The notes under the pieces are model-generated. The model saw nothing but the letters and a program-made list of their open reading frames with translations. It searched no databases and was not told where the DNA came from. Made by a program: the position numbers and the translations under genes. 64,000 bases of DNA. It comes from JTS-RE37 sp041743975. Lineage in GTDB: Bacteria > Bacteroidota > Bacteroidia > Flavobacteriales > Flavobacteriaceae. Location: NCBI GenBank assembly GCA_041743975.1, contig JBGTLT010000172.1, forward strand, positions 1-64,000. Reading direction: 5' to 3'. Of the stretch, positions 16,731 to 24,848 are shown piece after piece (the first letter of the stretch is position 1; each line of letters begins with the position of its first letter).

Positions 16731-18071
16731 ATGAAGAAATTTTTTGAGATCATATCAAATATTTGGAAGATAGACGAACTAAGGGGGAGGATCATCGTTA
16801 CCCTTGGCTTGTTAGTGGTGTACCGTCTTGGTGCCCAGGTAGTACTTCCGGGTATTGATACGACACAATTGGCAGAATTGTCATCCAATACGGAACAAGG
16901 TATTCTGGGCATCCTGAATGCGTTCACTGGCGGTGCCTTTGCCAATGCTTCGGTTTTTGCCCTTGGGATCATGCCGTATATCTCTGCATCCATTGTAGTG
17001 CAGCTTATGGGGATTGCCGTTCCCTATCTGCAAAAACTCGATAAAGAAGGTGAAAGCGGGCGCAAGACCAAAAACCAGATAACCCGGTGGCTTACCATTG
17101 GGATCTGTATAGTTCAGGCTCCTGCCTATCTCTATAGTCTCGGGGCGCTGGGCGTTCCGGATTCCGCCTTCCTTTTAGGCAAAGGCCTTGGGTTTATCGT
17201 CCCTTCCGTAGTGATCCTGGTGACAGGTTGTGTATTTGCAATGTGGCTTGGTGAAAAGATCACCGATAAGGGAATTGGAAATGGTATCTCCTTGCTGATC
17301 ATGATCGGGATTATCGCTACCCTGCCTCAGTCATTTGTGCAGGAAGCCTTTTCCAGATGGGATGGCAATGGCGGCCCTATGCTTATTCTGGTGGAGGTAA
17401 TCCTTTGGTTCGTTGTGATCCTGCTCAGTGTTTTACTGGTGATGGCCACCCGGAGGATACCCGTGCAGTATGCCAGGCGTACGGCTTCTGGCGGATACGA
17501 AAAGAATATAGCCGGTTCCCGGCAATACATACCCCTTAAGCTGAATGCATCGGGGGTAATGCCCATCATTTTTGCCCAGGCAATTATGTTCGCTCCCGGT
17601 TTGCTGGGAAGGACATTCAACGATACCGCAGTAGGTCAGTGGATGGAAGTACAATTCCAGGATATTTTCGGGTTGGCCTATAACTTGTTGTTTGCCTTCC
17701 TGATCATCATATTCACATATTTTTATACAGCTATTACGGTACCTACGAACAAGATGGCAGATGATTTGAAACGAAGCGGTGGGTTTATACCAGGCGTAAG
17801 GCCAGGCAAGGAAACCGGGGATTTTCTGGATAAGATCATGTCTTTGATCACACTTCCCGGATCGGTTTTCCTGGCCCTGTTGGCAGTATTGCCGGCCGTT
17901 GTGGTAAAATTGATGGACATACAGCCCGGTTGGGCATTGTTCTACGGCGGTACATCCCTCCTTATTATGGTGGGGGTTGCCATAGATACCGTTCAACAAG
18001 TCAATTCATATTTGTTAAACCGGCATTACGACGGATTGATGAAAACGGGTAAAAACAGAAAGGTAGCATAA
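16731..18071 (+). CDS. secY: Protein translocase subunit SecY
   Basis: Central pore of the Sec translocon in the inner membrane. 446 residues with ten predicted membrane segments. The plug-region start is LRGRIIVTLGLLVVYRLG, followed by GIMPYISASIVVQLM, and the cytoplasmic loops carry RRIPVQYARR and the conserved GGFIPGVRPGKET. It is followed after 3 bases by infA. Confidence 0.98.
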   Translation: MKKFFEIISNIWKIDELRGRIIVTLGLLVVYRLGAQVVLPGIDTTQLAELSSNTEQGILGILNAFTGGAFANASVFALGIMPYISASIVVQLMGIAVPYLQKLDKEGESGRKTKNQITRWLTIGICIVQAPAYLYSLGALGVPDSAFLLGKGLGFIVPSVVILVTGCVFAMWLGEKITDKGIGNGISLLIMIGIIATLPQSFVQEAFSRWDGNGGPMLILVEVILWFVVILLSVLLVMATRRIPVQYARRTASGGYEKNIAGSRQYIPLKLNASGVMPIIFAQAIMFAPGLLGRTFNDTAVGQWMEVQFQDIFGLAYNLLFAFLIIIFTYFYTAITVPTNKMADDLKRSGGFIPGVRPGKETGDFLDKIMSLITLPGSVFLALLAVLPAVVVKLMDIQPGWALFYGGTSLLIMVGVAIDTVQQVNSYLLNRHYDGLMKTGKNRKVA

Positions 18072-18074
18072 TAT

Positions 18075-18290
18075 ATGGCCAAGCAAGCACCTATAGAACA
18101 AGATGGCAGTATCATTGAAGCATTATCCAATGCAATGTTCAGGGTAGAACTGGAAAATGGCCATGTAGTAACAGCGCACATTTCAGGAAAGATGCGCATG
18201 CATTATATTAAACTGCTTCCGGGAGATAAGGTAAAGCTCGAAATGAGCCCCTATGATCTTTCGAAAGCGAGAATTACATACAGGTATTAA
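18075..18290 (+). CDS. infA: Translation initiation factor IF-1
   Basis: OB-fold initiation factor that occupies the A site during initiation. 71 residues with IEALSNAMFRVELENGH, HISGKMRMHYIKLLPGDKV and PYDLSKARITYRY, all standard. A 148-base gap without a recognisable gene separates it from rpmJ. Confidence 0.98.
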   Translation: MAKQAPIEQDGSIIEALSNAMFRVELENGHVVTAHISGKMRMHYIKLLPGDKVKLEMSPYDLSKARITYRY

Positions 18291-18438
18291 TCAGGAAGGC
18301 AAATTCCAGGAGCGGATCGCCCCCATACCGGTTTAAAAGCCAGTGGGAAGTCACAACGGGATAAAAGCCGTTAACCCTTTACAGGCAACCAGTATGATAA
18401 CCCGGTTCGATTGTAGAATTTGATAAAATAAGACAAAG

Positions 18439-18555
18439 GTGAAAGTAAGAGCATCCATTAAGAAGAGAAGCGCCGACTGCAAAATAGTACGCAGAAACGG
18501 CAGGTTGTACGTAATTAATAAGAAGAATCCTAGATTCAAACAAAGACAAGGGTAA
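18439..18555 (+). CDS. rpmJ: 50S ribosomal protein L36, zinc-free type, GTG start
   Basis: 38 residues, from (GTG)KVRASIKKRSADCKIVRR to PRFKQRQG, the normal family length. The zinc ligands of classic L36 (Cys11, Cys14, Cys27, His33) are reduced to Cys14 alone; the other positions are Ser, Asn and Phe. This is therefore the zinc-independent form. The start is GTG, which matches the family start exactly. It lies 2 bases before rpsM. Confidence 0.95.
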   Translation: MKVRASIKKRSADCKIVRRNGRLYVINKKNPRFKQRQG

Positions 18556-18557
18556 TT

Positions 18558-18932
18558 ATGGCAAGAATTGCAGGGGTAGATATCCCCAAAAACAAGAGAG
18601 GGGTCATAGCACTTACCTATATTTTCGGTATCGGTAAGAGCAGGGCAGAAGAAATTTTGGAAAAGGCACAGGTAAGTGTCGACACGAAAGTATCTGACTG
18701 GAATGACGATGAAATCGGTCGGATCCGGGATGCTGTTTCTTCCTATAAAATAGAAGGAGAACTTCGTTCAGACACCCAGCTGAATATCAAACGCCTGATG
18801 GATATCGGTTGCTACAGGGGCGTACGCCACAGATCCGGTCTTCCCTTGCGGGGCCAACGAACCAAAAATAATTCCAGGACCAGGAAAGGGAAAAGAAAAA
18901 CAGTTGCCAACAAGAAAAAAGCAACGAAATAA
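18558..18932 (+). CDS. rpsM: 30S ribosomal protein S13
   Basis: Head protein that bridges the subunits and contacts P-site tRNA. 124 residues with MARIAGVDIPKNKRG, the GIGKSRAEEIL helix-hairpin-helix and the basic C-terminal tail starting GLPLRGQRTKNNSRTRKG. Confidence 0.98.
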   Translation: MARIAGVDIPKNKRGVIALTYIFGIGKSRAEEILEKAQVSVDTKVSDWNDDEIGRIRDAVSSYKIEGELRSDTQLNIKRLMDIGCYRGVRHRSGLPLRGQRTKNNSRTRKGKRKTVANKKKATK

Positions 18933-18945
18933 TCAGAGTATGGGC

Positions 18946-18985
18946 GTATTAAGGAGATTGGTCCCACCAACATCTCCATGGATAC
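18946..18985 (+). promoter_or_regulatory. Hairpin between rpsM and rpsK
   Basis: GTAT/ATAC (18946-18949 with 18982-18985), GGAGAT/ATCTCC (18953-18958 with 18972-18977) and GGT/ACC (18960-18962 with 18966-18968) form a nested hairpin. It ends 36 bases before the rpsK ATG. The paired GGAG may mimic or hide a ribosome-binding sequence. No T run follows, so it is not a simple terminator. Confidence 0.4.
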
Positions 18986-19021
18986 CAACTGCTTGATACA
19001 CAATTCGCAATACTAAAATAT

Positions 19022-19414
19022 ATGGCAAAGACAGGTACTAAAACAGCAAAGAAACGGAAGGTTATTGTAGATTCTGTAGGGGAGGCCCATATTGCGGCAT
19101 CCTTCAATAACATCATTATTTCTTTGACCAATAAAAAAGGAGATGTCATTTCCTGGTCATCTGCCGGGAAAATGGGATTCCGGGGTTCCAAAAAAAATAC
19201 CCCCTATGCCGCCCAGGTGGCTGCTGAAGAATGTGCTAAAATCGCACATGATGCAGGTTTACGAAAAGTAAAGGTATACGTTAAGGGCCCGGGTAACGGC
19301 AGGGAATCCGCGATACGGTCTATACACAATTCCGGGATCGAAGTTGCAGAGATCATCGATGTAACCCCGCTGCCACATAACGGTTGCAGGCCCCCTAAAC
19401 GAAGAAGAGTATAA
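19022..19414 (+). CDS. rpsK: 30S ribosomal protein S11
   Basis: Platform protein near the E-site mRNA. 130 residues with the IAASFNNIIISLT and SSAGKMGFRGSKKNTPYAAQ segments and the terminal DVTPLPHNGCRPPKRRRV, a near-invariant C-terminus. It is followed by a terminator-like hairpin and a structured leader before rpsD. Confidence 0.98.
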   Translation: MAKTGTKTAKKRKVIVDSVGEAHIAASFNNIIISLTNKKGDVISWSSAGKMGFRGSKKNTPYAAQVAAEECAKIAHDAGLRKVKVYVKGPGNGRESAIRSIHNSGIEVAEIIDVTPLPHNGCRPPKRRRV

Positions 19415-19432
19415 TATAAATCAATAGTAATT

Positions 19433-19453
19433 CCATCGGAAGATGGTTTTTTT
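19433..19453 (+). terminator. Intra-operon terminator between rpsK and rpsD
   Basis: CCATC (19433-19437) and GATGG (19442-19446) enclose a GGAA tetraloop, and seven T follow directly. It looks like an intrinsic terminator, yet rpsD, rpoA and rplQ follow, so partial read-through or regulated attenuation is likely. Confidence 0.6.
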
Positions 19454-19457
19454 CACA

Positions 19458-19511
19458 GGAACTGTAGTTACGATTATCGAAGGATTAGCCTTAATTCATA
19501 ATCACAGTTCC
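19458..19511 (+). promoter_or_regulatory. Structured rpsD leader, candidate S4 autoregulatory element
   Basis: GGAACTGT (19458-19465) pairs perfectly with ACAGTTCC (19504-19511). Inside it GATTAT (19472-19477) pairs with ATAATC (19498-19503), and AAGG with CCTT (19480-19483, 19489-19492). The outer helix ends 13 bases before the rpsD ATG at 19525. S4 is a known autogenous repressor in several bacteria using unrelated RNA folds; its action here is inference. Confidence 0.5.
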
Positions 19512-19524
19512 CAATTTAAAGAAA

Positions 19525-20130
19525 ATGGCAAGATATACAGGACCAAAAACAAAGATCGCCCGTAAATTCGGCGAAGCAATCTTCGGAGACGATAAGTCAT
19601 TCGAGAAAAAAAATTACCCTCCGGGACAACACGGCAACAACAGGCGCCGCGGTAAGAAATCCGAATACTCTGTTCAGCTGATGGAAAAACAGAAAGCCAA
19701 GTATACCTATGGTATTCTGGAAAAGCAGTTCAGGAATTTATTCACCAGGGCAAACAGGAGCAAAGGGGTTACCGGGGAGGTATTACTGCAACTATGTGAA
19801 GCGCGTTTAGACAATGTCGTTTACAGGATGGGGTTATCAAATACCAGAAGCGGCGCCAGGCAACTGGTTTCCCACAGGCATATTACGGTGAATGGGGAAC
19901 TGGTGAACATCCCTTCCTATTCTCTTAAGGCCGGTGATGTAGTTGGGGTACGTGAAAAATCGAAATCCCTCCAGTCTATCCAGGATGCACTCGATGCCAA
20001 CAGCAGCGTGTACGAATGGATAACATGGAATACCGAAAAAAAACAAGGGTCCTTCGTTTCTGTCCCTGAAAGGATTCAGATTCCGGAAAATATCAAGGAA
20101 CAACTAATCGTCGAGTTATACTCTAAATAA
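19525..20130 (+). CDS. rpsD: 30S ribosomal protein S4
   Basis: Primary 16S rRNA-binding protein that nucleates the 30S body. 201 residues, from MARYTGPKTKIARKFGEAIF, with YPPGQHG and the S4 RNA-binding domain (ARLDNVVYRMGLSNTRSGARQ, HRHITVNG). Encoded between rpsK and rpoA as in the usual alpha operon. Confidence 0.98.
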   Translation: MARYTGPKTKIARKFGEAIFGDDKSFEKKNYPPGQHGNNRRRGKKSEYSVQLMEKQKAKYTYGILEKQFRNLFTRANRSKGVTGEVLLQLCEARLDNVVYRMGLSNTRSGARQLVSHRHITVNGELVNIPSYSLKAGDVVGVREKSKSLQSIQDALDANSSVYEWITWNTEKKQGSFVSVPERIQIPENIKEQLIVELYSK

Positions 20131-20148
20131 AACAACACAGATCCGACT

Positions 20149-21141
20149 ATGGCATTATTTAATTTTCAGAAACCCGATAAAGTAATAATGATTGATTCTT
20201 CAGATTTTGAAGGGAAATTTGAATTTCGCCCTTTGGAACCTGGTTATGGATTGACTGTTGGGAACGCTTTGCGAAGAGTATTACTTTCATCTTTGGAAGG
20301 ATTTGCAATCACTTCCGTAAGAATAGACAAGGTAGAACATGAATTTTCGGTTATCGAAGGGGTAGTTGAGGATGTAACTGAGATTATCCTCAATTTGAAG
20401 CAGGTTCGCTTTAAAAGGCAAATTGATGATGTTAACGAGGAAACCGTTTCCATATCAGTGAGCGGTAAAGAGCAGCTTGTTGCGGGTGATTTCCAGAAAT
20501 TTATTTCCGGATATCAGGTTTTGAACCCGGAACTGGTTATCTGCAATATGGATCCCAAGGTAAGCATCAATATGGAAATCATCATTGAGAAAGGAAGGGG
20601 TTATGTGCCGGCAGAAGATAACAAGAAATCCAATGCCCCATTAGGAAGCATTGCTGTGGATTCCATATTCACACCCATTAAAAATGTGAAGTACAGTATT
20701 GAAAACTTCAGGGTGGAACAGAAGACCGATTATGAAAAATTGATTTTTGAAGTGGTAACGGATGGGTCTATCCACCCCAAAAACGCCCTGACAGAAGCTG
20801 CCAAGGTGTTGATACACCATTTCATGCTGTTTTCCGATGAACGCATAACTCTGGAGGCGGATGAAATCGCACAGACCGAGACCTATGACGAGGAATCGCT
20901 CCATATGAGACAATTGTTGAAAACCAAACTGGTTGACATGGATCTGTCTGTAAGGGCTTTGAACTGCCTGAAGGCGGCTGAAGTGGATACCCTGGGAGAC
21001 CTGGTTTCCTTTAACAAAAATGACCTGATGAAGTTCAGGAATTTTGGGAAAAAATCGTTGACAGAATTGGAAGAACTGGTCATTAACAAAGGCCTGAACT
21101 TTGGAATGGATCTGTCTAAATATAAATTGGATAAGGATTAA
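20149..21141 (+). CDS. rpoA: DNA-directed RNA polymerase subunit alpha
   Basis: RNA polymerase assembly platform. 330 residues. The N-terminal domain has FEFRPLEPGYGLTVGNALRRVLLSSLEG. The C-terminal domain after a linker (about 250 on) has LDMSVRALNCLKAA-type and DLMKFRNFGKKSLTELEEL sequences used for UP-element and activator contacts. It follows rpsD by 18 bases and precedes rplQ by 57. Confidence 0.98.
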   Translation: MALFNFQKPDKVIMIDSSDFEGKFEFRPLEPGYGLTVGNALRRVLLSSLEGFAITSVRIDKVEHEFSVIEGVVEDVTEIILNLKQVRFKRQIDDVNEETVSISVSGKEQLVAGDFQKFISGYQVLNPELVICNMDPKVSINMEIIIEKGRGYVPAEDNKKSNAPLGSIAVDSIFTPIKNVKYSIENFRVEQKTDYEKLIFEVVTDGSIHPKNALTEAAKVLIHHFMLFSDERITLEADEIAQTETYDEESLHMRQLLKTKLVDMDLSVRALNCLKAAEVDTLGDLVSFNKNDLMKFRNFGKKSLTELEELVINKGLNFGMDLSKYKLDKD

Positions 21142-21198
21142 ATTGTCCTGGGGGACCAGGGAATTCCTGCTCCTTTGAAGCATATATAGTTAAGAACA

Positions 21199-21834
21199 AT
21201 GAGACACGGTAAGAAAGTCAATCACTTAAGCAGAAAAACAGCCCATAGAAGGGCAATGTTGGCCAATATGGCCTGTTCCCTGATTGAGCATAAGCGAATC
21301 AATACCACGGTAGCAAAGGCCAAAGCGCTAAAGCTGTTTATAGAGCCCCTGATCACCAAATCCAAAGCGGCGAACAATGTAAGTGCAGAAAACGGAACCC
21401 ATAACAGGCGGATCGTTTTCAGGAACCTGAGGGATAAATATGCTGTCACTGAACTCTTCAGTGCGGTTTCTGAAAAAGTTGGTGAACGCCCAGGGGGGTA
21501 TACCCGGATTATTAAATTGGGGAACCGATTGGGTGATAACGCCGATATGGCTATGATAGAGTTAGTGGATTTCAACGAGATCTACAGCCTCGGGAAGTCT
21601 AAAAAACAGAAGTCCACAAGGCGGGGCCGTAAGGGCAAAACAACCGATACTGCCGCAGTGGCGGAAAAAGCCCCGGCTGCTGAGAAGGCAGTAAAGGAGC
21701 CTGAAACCAAAAAAGAACCTGCCGTCAAGGACCCCGGAGTTGCCGCGGTACCGCTGGCAGCTTTAATAGGTACCGAAGCAGGTGATAAGAAAGAAAAGAA
21801 AACAGAGGCTTCGGCCGATGATTCTGAAGAATAA
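21199..21834 (+). CDS. rplQ: 50S ribosomal protein L17 with acidic/basic C-terminal tail
   Basis: Tunnel-exit region protein. The conserved core (MRHGKKVNHLSRKTAHRRAML to about residue 125) matches bacterial L17. The total length is 211 residues because of a low-complexity Ala/Lys/Glu-rich tail from about residue 133, ending EASADDSEE. Such tails are common in Bacteroidota L17 as far as I know; their role is unclear. Last gene of the operon, followed by a strong terminator. Confidence 0.97.
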   Translation: MRHGKKVNHLSRKTAHRRAMLANMACSLIEHKRINTTVAKAKALKLFIEPLITKSKAANNVSAENGTHNRRIVFRNLRDKYAVTELFSAVSEKVGERPGGYTRIIKLGNRLGDNADMAMIELVDFNEIYSLGKSKKQKSTRRGRKGKTTDTAAVAEKAPAAEKAVKEPETKKEPAVKDPGVAAVPLAALIGTEAGDKKEKKTEASADDSEE

Positions 21835-21863
21835 ATGGACAATTGCAAAAATACGGATCGAAT

Positions 21864-21901
21864 AAAGGATAGACCTCACAGTCTATCCTTTTTTGTTTTT
21901 T
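21864..21901 (+). terminator. Terminator of the ribosomal protein operon
   Basis: AAAGGATAGAC (21864-21874) and GTCTATCCTTT (21881-21891) form a perfect 11-bp stem with a 6-base loop, followed by a T-rich tract. It lies 30 bases after the rplQ stop. Confidence 0.9.
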
Positions 21902-21976
21902 TGGAGGTGATCCTATCAAAAGGACCCCCTCCTTTCAAAGTGGGGAACCCAATCCTTCAATTTCCAATCTTCTTTT

Positions 21977-21984
21977 TATCTTTG
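21977..21984 (+). promoter_or_regulatory. Putative -7 box of carA
   Basis: TATCTTTG matches TAnnTTTG exactly, 75 bases upstream of the carA GTG. It is located just after the ribosomal operon terminator. No clear -33 element is seen. Confidence 0.5.
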
Positions 21985-22059
21985 TACCCGGAAACCTGAC
22001 GAATTTTCCATAGTATTAAACAAATCCCTGAAAGACATTAATCTAAAACATACAAGCAA

Positions 22060-23187
22060 GTGAAATACCAACTAAAAAGAAAAGCATTGATCTTATTGCA
22101 GGATGGAACCATTTTTTATGGCAAAGCCGTTGGTGACGCCGAAGGGACAGCATATGGTGAGGTTTGTTTCAATACAGGAATGACCGGCTATCAGGAGATC
22201 TTTACGGATCCTTCCTATTTCGGGCAGCTTATGGTCACTACCAACGCCCATATCGGCAACTATGGGACAAGGGCGGAGGAGACCGAATCAGATTCGGTTA
22301 AGATCTCCGGCTTGATATGCAAGAATTTCAGCTATGACTATTCCCGCCCGGTTGCTGATCATAGTTTGAAACAATTTTTGGACAACAGTAAATTATTTGC
22401 CATTTCAGATGTCGATACCCGAGCGTTGGTAGCCTATATCCGGGATCATGGGGCCATGAACGCCGTCATCACAACAGATGTGGGAAATATTGAAAAACTT
22501 AGGGAGAAATTAAAAGAAGTCCCCGATATGGAGGGACTGGAACTGGCCTCAAAAGTTTCCACCAAGGAAGCTTATTTTTTCGGGAACGAATCAGCGACCT
22601 ATAAAATTGCCGCACTAGACATAGGGATCAAAAAGAACATACTCCGCAACCTGGCAGGCAGGGATGCTTATATCAAAGTATTTCCTTATAATGCCACATT
22701 TGAAGAGATGAGGGAATGGCAACCCGATGGTTACTTTATTTCCAATGGCCCCGGGGATCCGAAGCCGCTGCTGGATGCTATTACAACCGCAAAGGATATA
22801 ATTGCTGAAGATAAACCCCTTTTTGGAATATGCCTGGGCCATCAGGTAATCGCATTGGCAAATGGGGTGTCAACCTATAAAATGCACAATGGCCACAGGG
22901 GAATCAACCACCCTGTCATGAACCTGTTGACCGGGAAAGGGGAGATCACATCCCAGAACCATGGTTTTGCAATTGACAAAGAAGAGACCGAGGCCCACCC
23001 GGACCTTGAAATTACCCATTTACATTTGAATGATAAGACCATTGCCGGTATCCGGATGAAGAATAAAAATGTATTCTCCGTGCAATATCACCCGGAAGCC
23101 AGCCCGGGACCCCATGATGCCAACTACCTGTTTGATCAATTTTTCGAAATGATCAAATTGGGTGTTAGTAATACCGCCGTGGTTTAA
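22060..23187 (+). CDS. carA: Carbamoyl phosphate synthase small subunit (GTG start)
   Basis: Glutaminase subunit supplying ammonia to CarB for carbamoyl phosphate, used in pyrimidine and arginine synthesis. 375 residues. The N-terminal domain has GEVCFNTGMTGYQEIFTDPSY. The class I amidotransferase domain has the nucleophile Cys258 (GICLGHQ) and His344/Glu346 (YHPEASPGP). The GTG at 22060 begins KYQLKRKALILLQDGT, the typical family start, and no ATG is better placed. carB is not adjacent. Carbamoyl phosphate links it loosely to the nearby arginine/citrulline genes. Confidence 0.97.
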   Translation: MKYQLKRKALILLQDGTIFYGKAVGDAEGTAYGEVCFNTGMTGYQEIFTDPSYFGQLMVTTNAHIGNYGTRAEETESDSVKISGLICKNFSYDYSRPVADHSLKQFLDNSKLFAISDVDTRALVAYIRDHGAMNAVITTDVGNIEKLREKLKEVPDMEGLELASKVSTKEAYFFGNESATYKIAALDIGIKKNILRNLAGRDAYIKVFPYNATFEEMREWQPDGYFISNGPGDPKPLLDAITTAKDIIAEDKPLFGICLGHQVIALANGVSTYKMHNGHRGINHPVMNLLTGKGEITSQNHGFAIDKEETEAHPDLEITHLHLNDKTIAGIRMKNKNVFSVQYHPEASPGPHDANYLFDQFFEMIKLGVSNTAVV

Positions 23188-23345
23188 AGAATTGTTATTT
23201 TATGGCCCGGGCAGGTAAATTCTTTCCGGCCAAATGCCTGCTTTTGTATATTTACCACAGACAGGATTCAAATAGTGCGCGGCACGCTCTGGTTGGTCCT
23301 TTTTACAGCGTCCATTAACATAATCAACCTAATAAAACATACAAG

Positions 23346-24638
23346 ATGAGTATCATTATAGATGTACACGCAAGGCAAATATTCGATTCAAGGGGAAACC
23401 CGACAATTGAAGTAGACGTTATAACTGAAAATGGTGTCATGGGCCGGGCGGCCGTACCCTCAGGTGCCTCCACAGGGGAACATGAAGCGGTGGAATTGCG
23501 GGATGGGGGCAAGGCTTATATGGGGAAAGGGGTCGGGAAGGCGATCACAAACGTCAACACAACTATTGCCGAAGAGATCCGGGGTATGCTGGTCTTTGAA
23601 CAGAATCGGATAGACCAGACCATGATAGACCTGGACGGCACCCCCAATAAATCCAATTTAGGGGCCAACGCGATCCTGGGGGTTTCTCTGGCTGTTGCCA
23701 AGGCGGCTGCCAATGAACTGGGGATGTCCTTATACAGGTATATAGGAGGCGTGAGTGCCAATACCCTGCCGGTACCGATGATGAACATCATCAACGGAGG
23801 TTCCCATTCCGATGCGCCCATCGCCTTTCAGGAATTCATGGTCATGCCCGTTAGAGCAGAAAGTTTTACACACGCCATGCAGATGGGGACAGAGATTTTT
23901 CACAACCTGAAGAAAGTGTTGCATGACAGGGGCCTTAGCACCGCAGTGGGGGATGAAGGAGGCTTTGCGCCTACCCTGGATGGTACAGAGGATGCCCTGG
24001 ACACCATAGGCAGAGCCGTAAAAAATGCCGGGTATTCCCTTGGGGACGATGTTATGATCGCTTTGGATTGCGCTGCGGCGGAATTCTATGTGAATGGTAA
24101 ATATGATTATACAAAATTTGAAGGGGATTCAGGTGCCATACGGTCCTCCGAACAACAAGCCCAATACCTGGCCGATCTTTGTGCAAACTATCCCATCATC
24201 TCCATCGAGGATGGCATGGATGAAAACGATTGGGATGGATGGAAATTATTGACTGAAAAAGTGGGCGATAAAGTCCAGCTGGTTGGAGATGACCTGTTCG
24301 TAACCAATGTGCAGCGACTTTCGAAGGGGATCAAAAATGGCATTGCCAATTCCATTTTGATCAAGGTTAACCAGATCGGGACGCTGACGGAAACCATCGC
24401 GGCTGTAAATATGGCCAAAAATGCCGGCTATACCTGCGTCATGTCACACCGCTCGGGGGAAACTGAAGACAATACTATTGCCGATCTCGCCGTGGCACTC
24501 AATACCGGACAAATCAAAACGGGATCTGCATCCCGCAGTGACCGGATGGCAAAATACAATCAATTGCTTCGAATTGAAGAAGAATTGGAAGGAATGGCCT
24601 ATTACCCAAAGGAAGCCGCGTTTAAAATTAAACGGTAG
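23346..24638 (+). CDS. eno: Enolase
   Basis: Glycolytic enzyme converting 2-phosphoglycerate to phosphoenolpyruvate. 430 residues, normal length. Signatures include ARQIFDSRGNPTIEVDV, AVPSGASTGEHEAVELRD, the metal-binding region SIEDGMDENDWDGW and GDDLFVTN, and the catalytic loop SHRSGETEDNTIADLAV. A TATATTTA sequence near 23247 resembles a -7 box with one mismatch. A terminator follows. Confidence 0.98.
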   Translation: MSIIIDVHARQIFDSRGNPTIEVDVITENGVMGRAAVPSGASTGEHEAVELRDGGKAYMGKGVGKAITNVNTTIAEEIRGMLVFEQNRIDQTMIDLDGTPNKSNLGANAILGVSLAVAKAAANELGMSLYRYIGGVSANTLPVPMMNIINGGSHSDAPIAFQEFMVMPVRAESFTHAMQMGTEIFHNLKKVLHDRGLSTAVGDEGGFAPTLDGTEDALDTIGRAVKNAGYSLGDDVMIALDCAAAEFYVNGKYDYTKFEGDSGAIRSSEQQAQYLADLCANYPIISIEDGMDENDWDGWKLLTEKVGDKVQLVGDDLFVTNVQRLSKGIKNGIANSILIKVNQIGTLTETIAAVNMAKNAGYTCVMSHRSGETEDNTIADLAVALNTGQIKTGSASRSDRMAKYNQLLRIEEELEGMAYYPKEAAFKIKR

Positions 24639-24654
24639 GTTCAACTGATATTTC

Positions 24655-24703
24655 AAAGGCCTTTCTTACGCGGATACCTTCCGGATAGAAGGGCCTTTTT
24701 TTT
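24655..24703 (+). terminator. Terminator after eno
   Basis: AAAGGCCTTTCT (24655-24666) pairs with AGAAGGGCCTTT (24687-24698) with one G opposite A-type mismatch, with inner ATCC/GGAT-like pairing and a T run. It lies 17 bases after the eno stop. Confidence 0.75.
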
Positions 24704-24730
24704 GGTGCAATGGTTTACTTTTCCTATCTT

Positions 24731-24824
24731 TTAATCAAAAGAATTCCTCGGGTTTTGCCCCTGGTTTTCCGATTTCACCTCTCCTCGGGAGAAGTCGAAA
24801 CCGCCTAAGTGGTTTCGGGTGAGG
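24731..24824 (+). repeat. Two-hairpin dispersed repeat, copy 2
   Basis: Begins TTAATCAAAAGAATTCCTCGG and ends GGTTTCGGGTGAGG. The first hairpin is slightly decayed (CCTCTCC with GGAGAAG) and the second reads CGAAACCGC-CTAA-GTGGTTTCG with one G-T pair. It stops 24 bases before the start codon of the following glycogen synthase-like gene, and the reading frame opens through its last bases. Confidence 0.85.
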
Positions 24825-24848
24825 ATAATCCCTTTAGTAGTTTACCGC

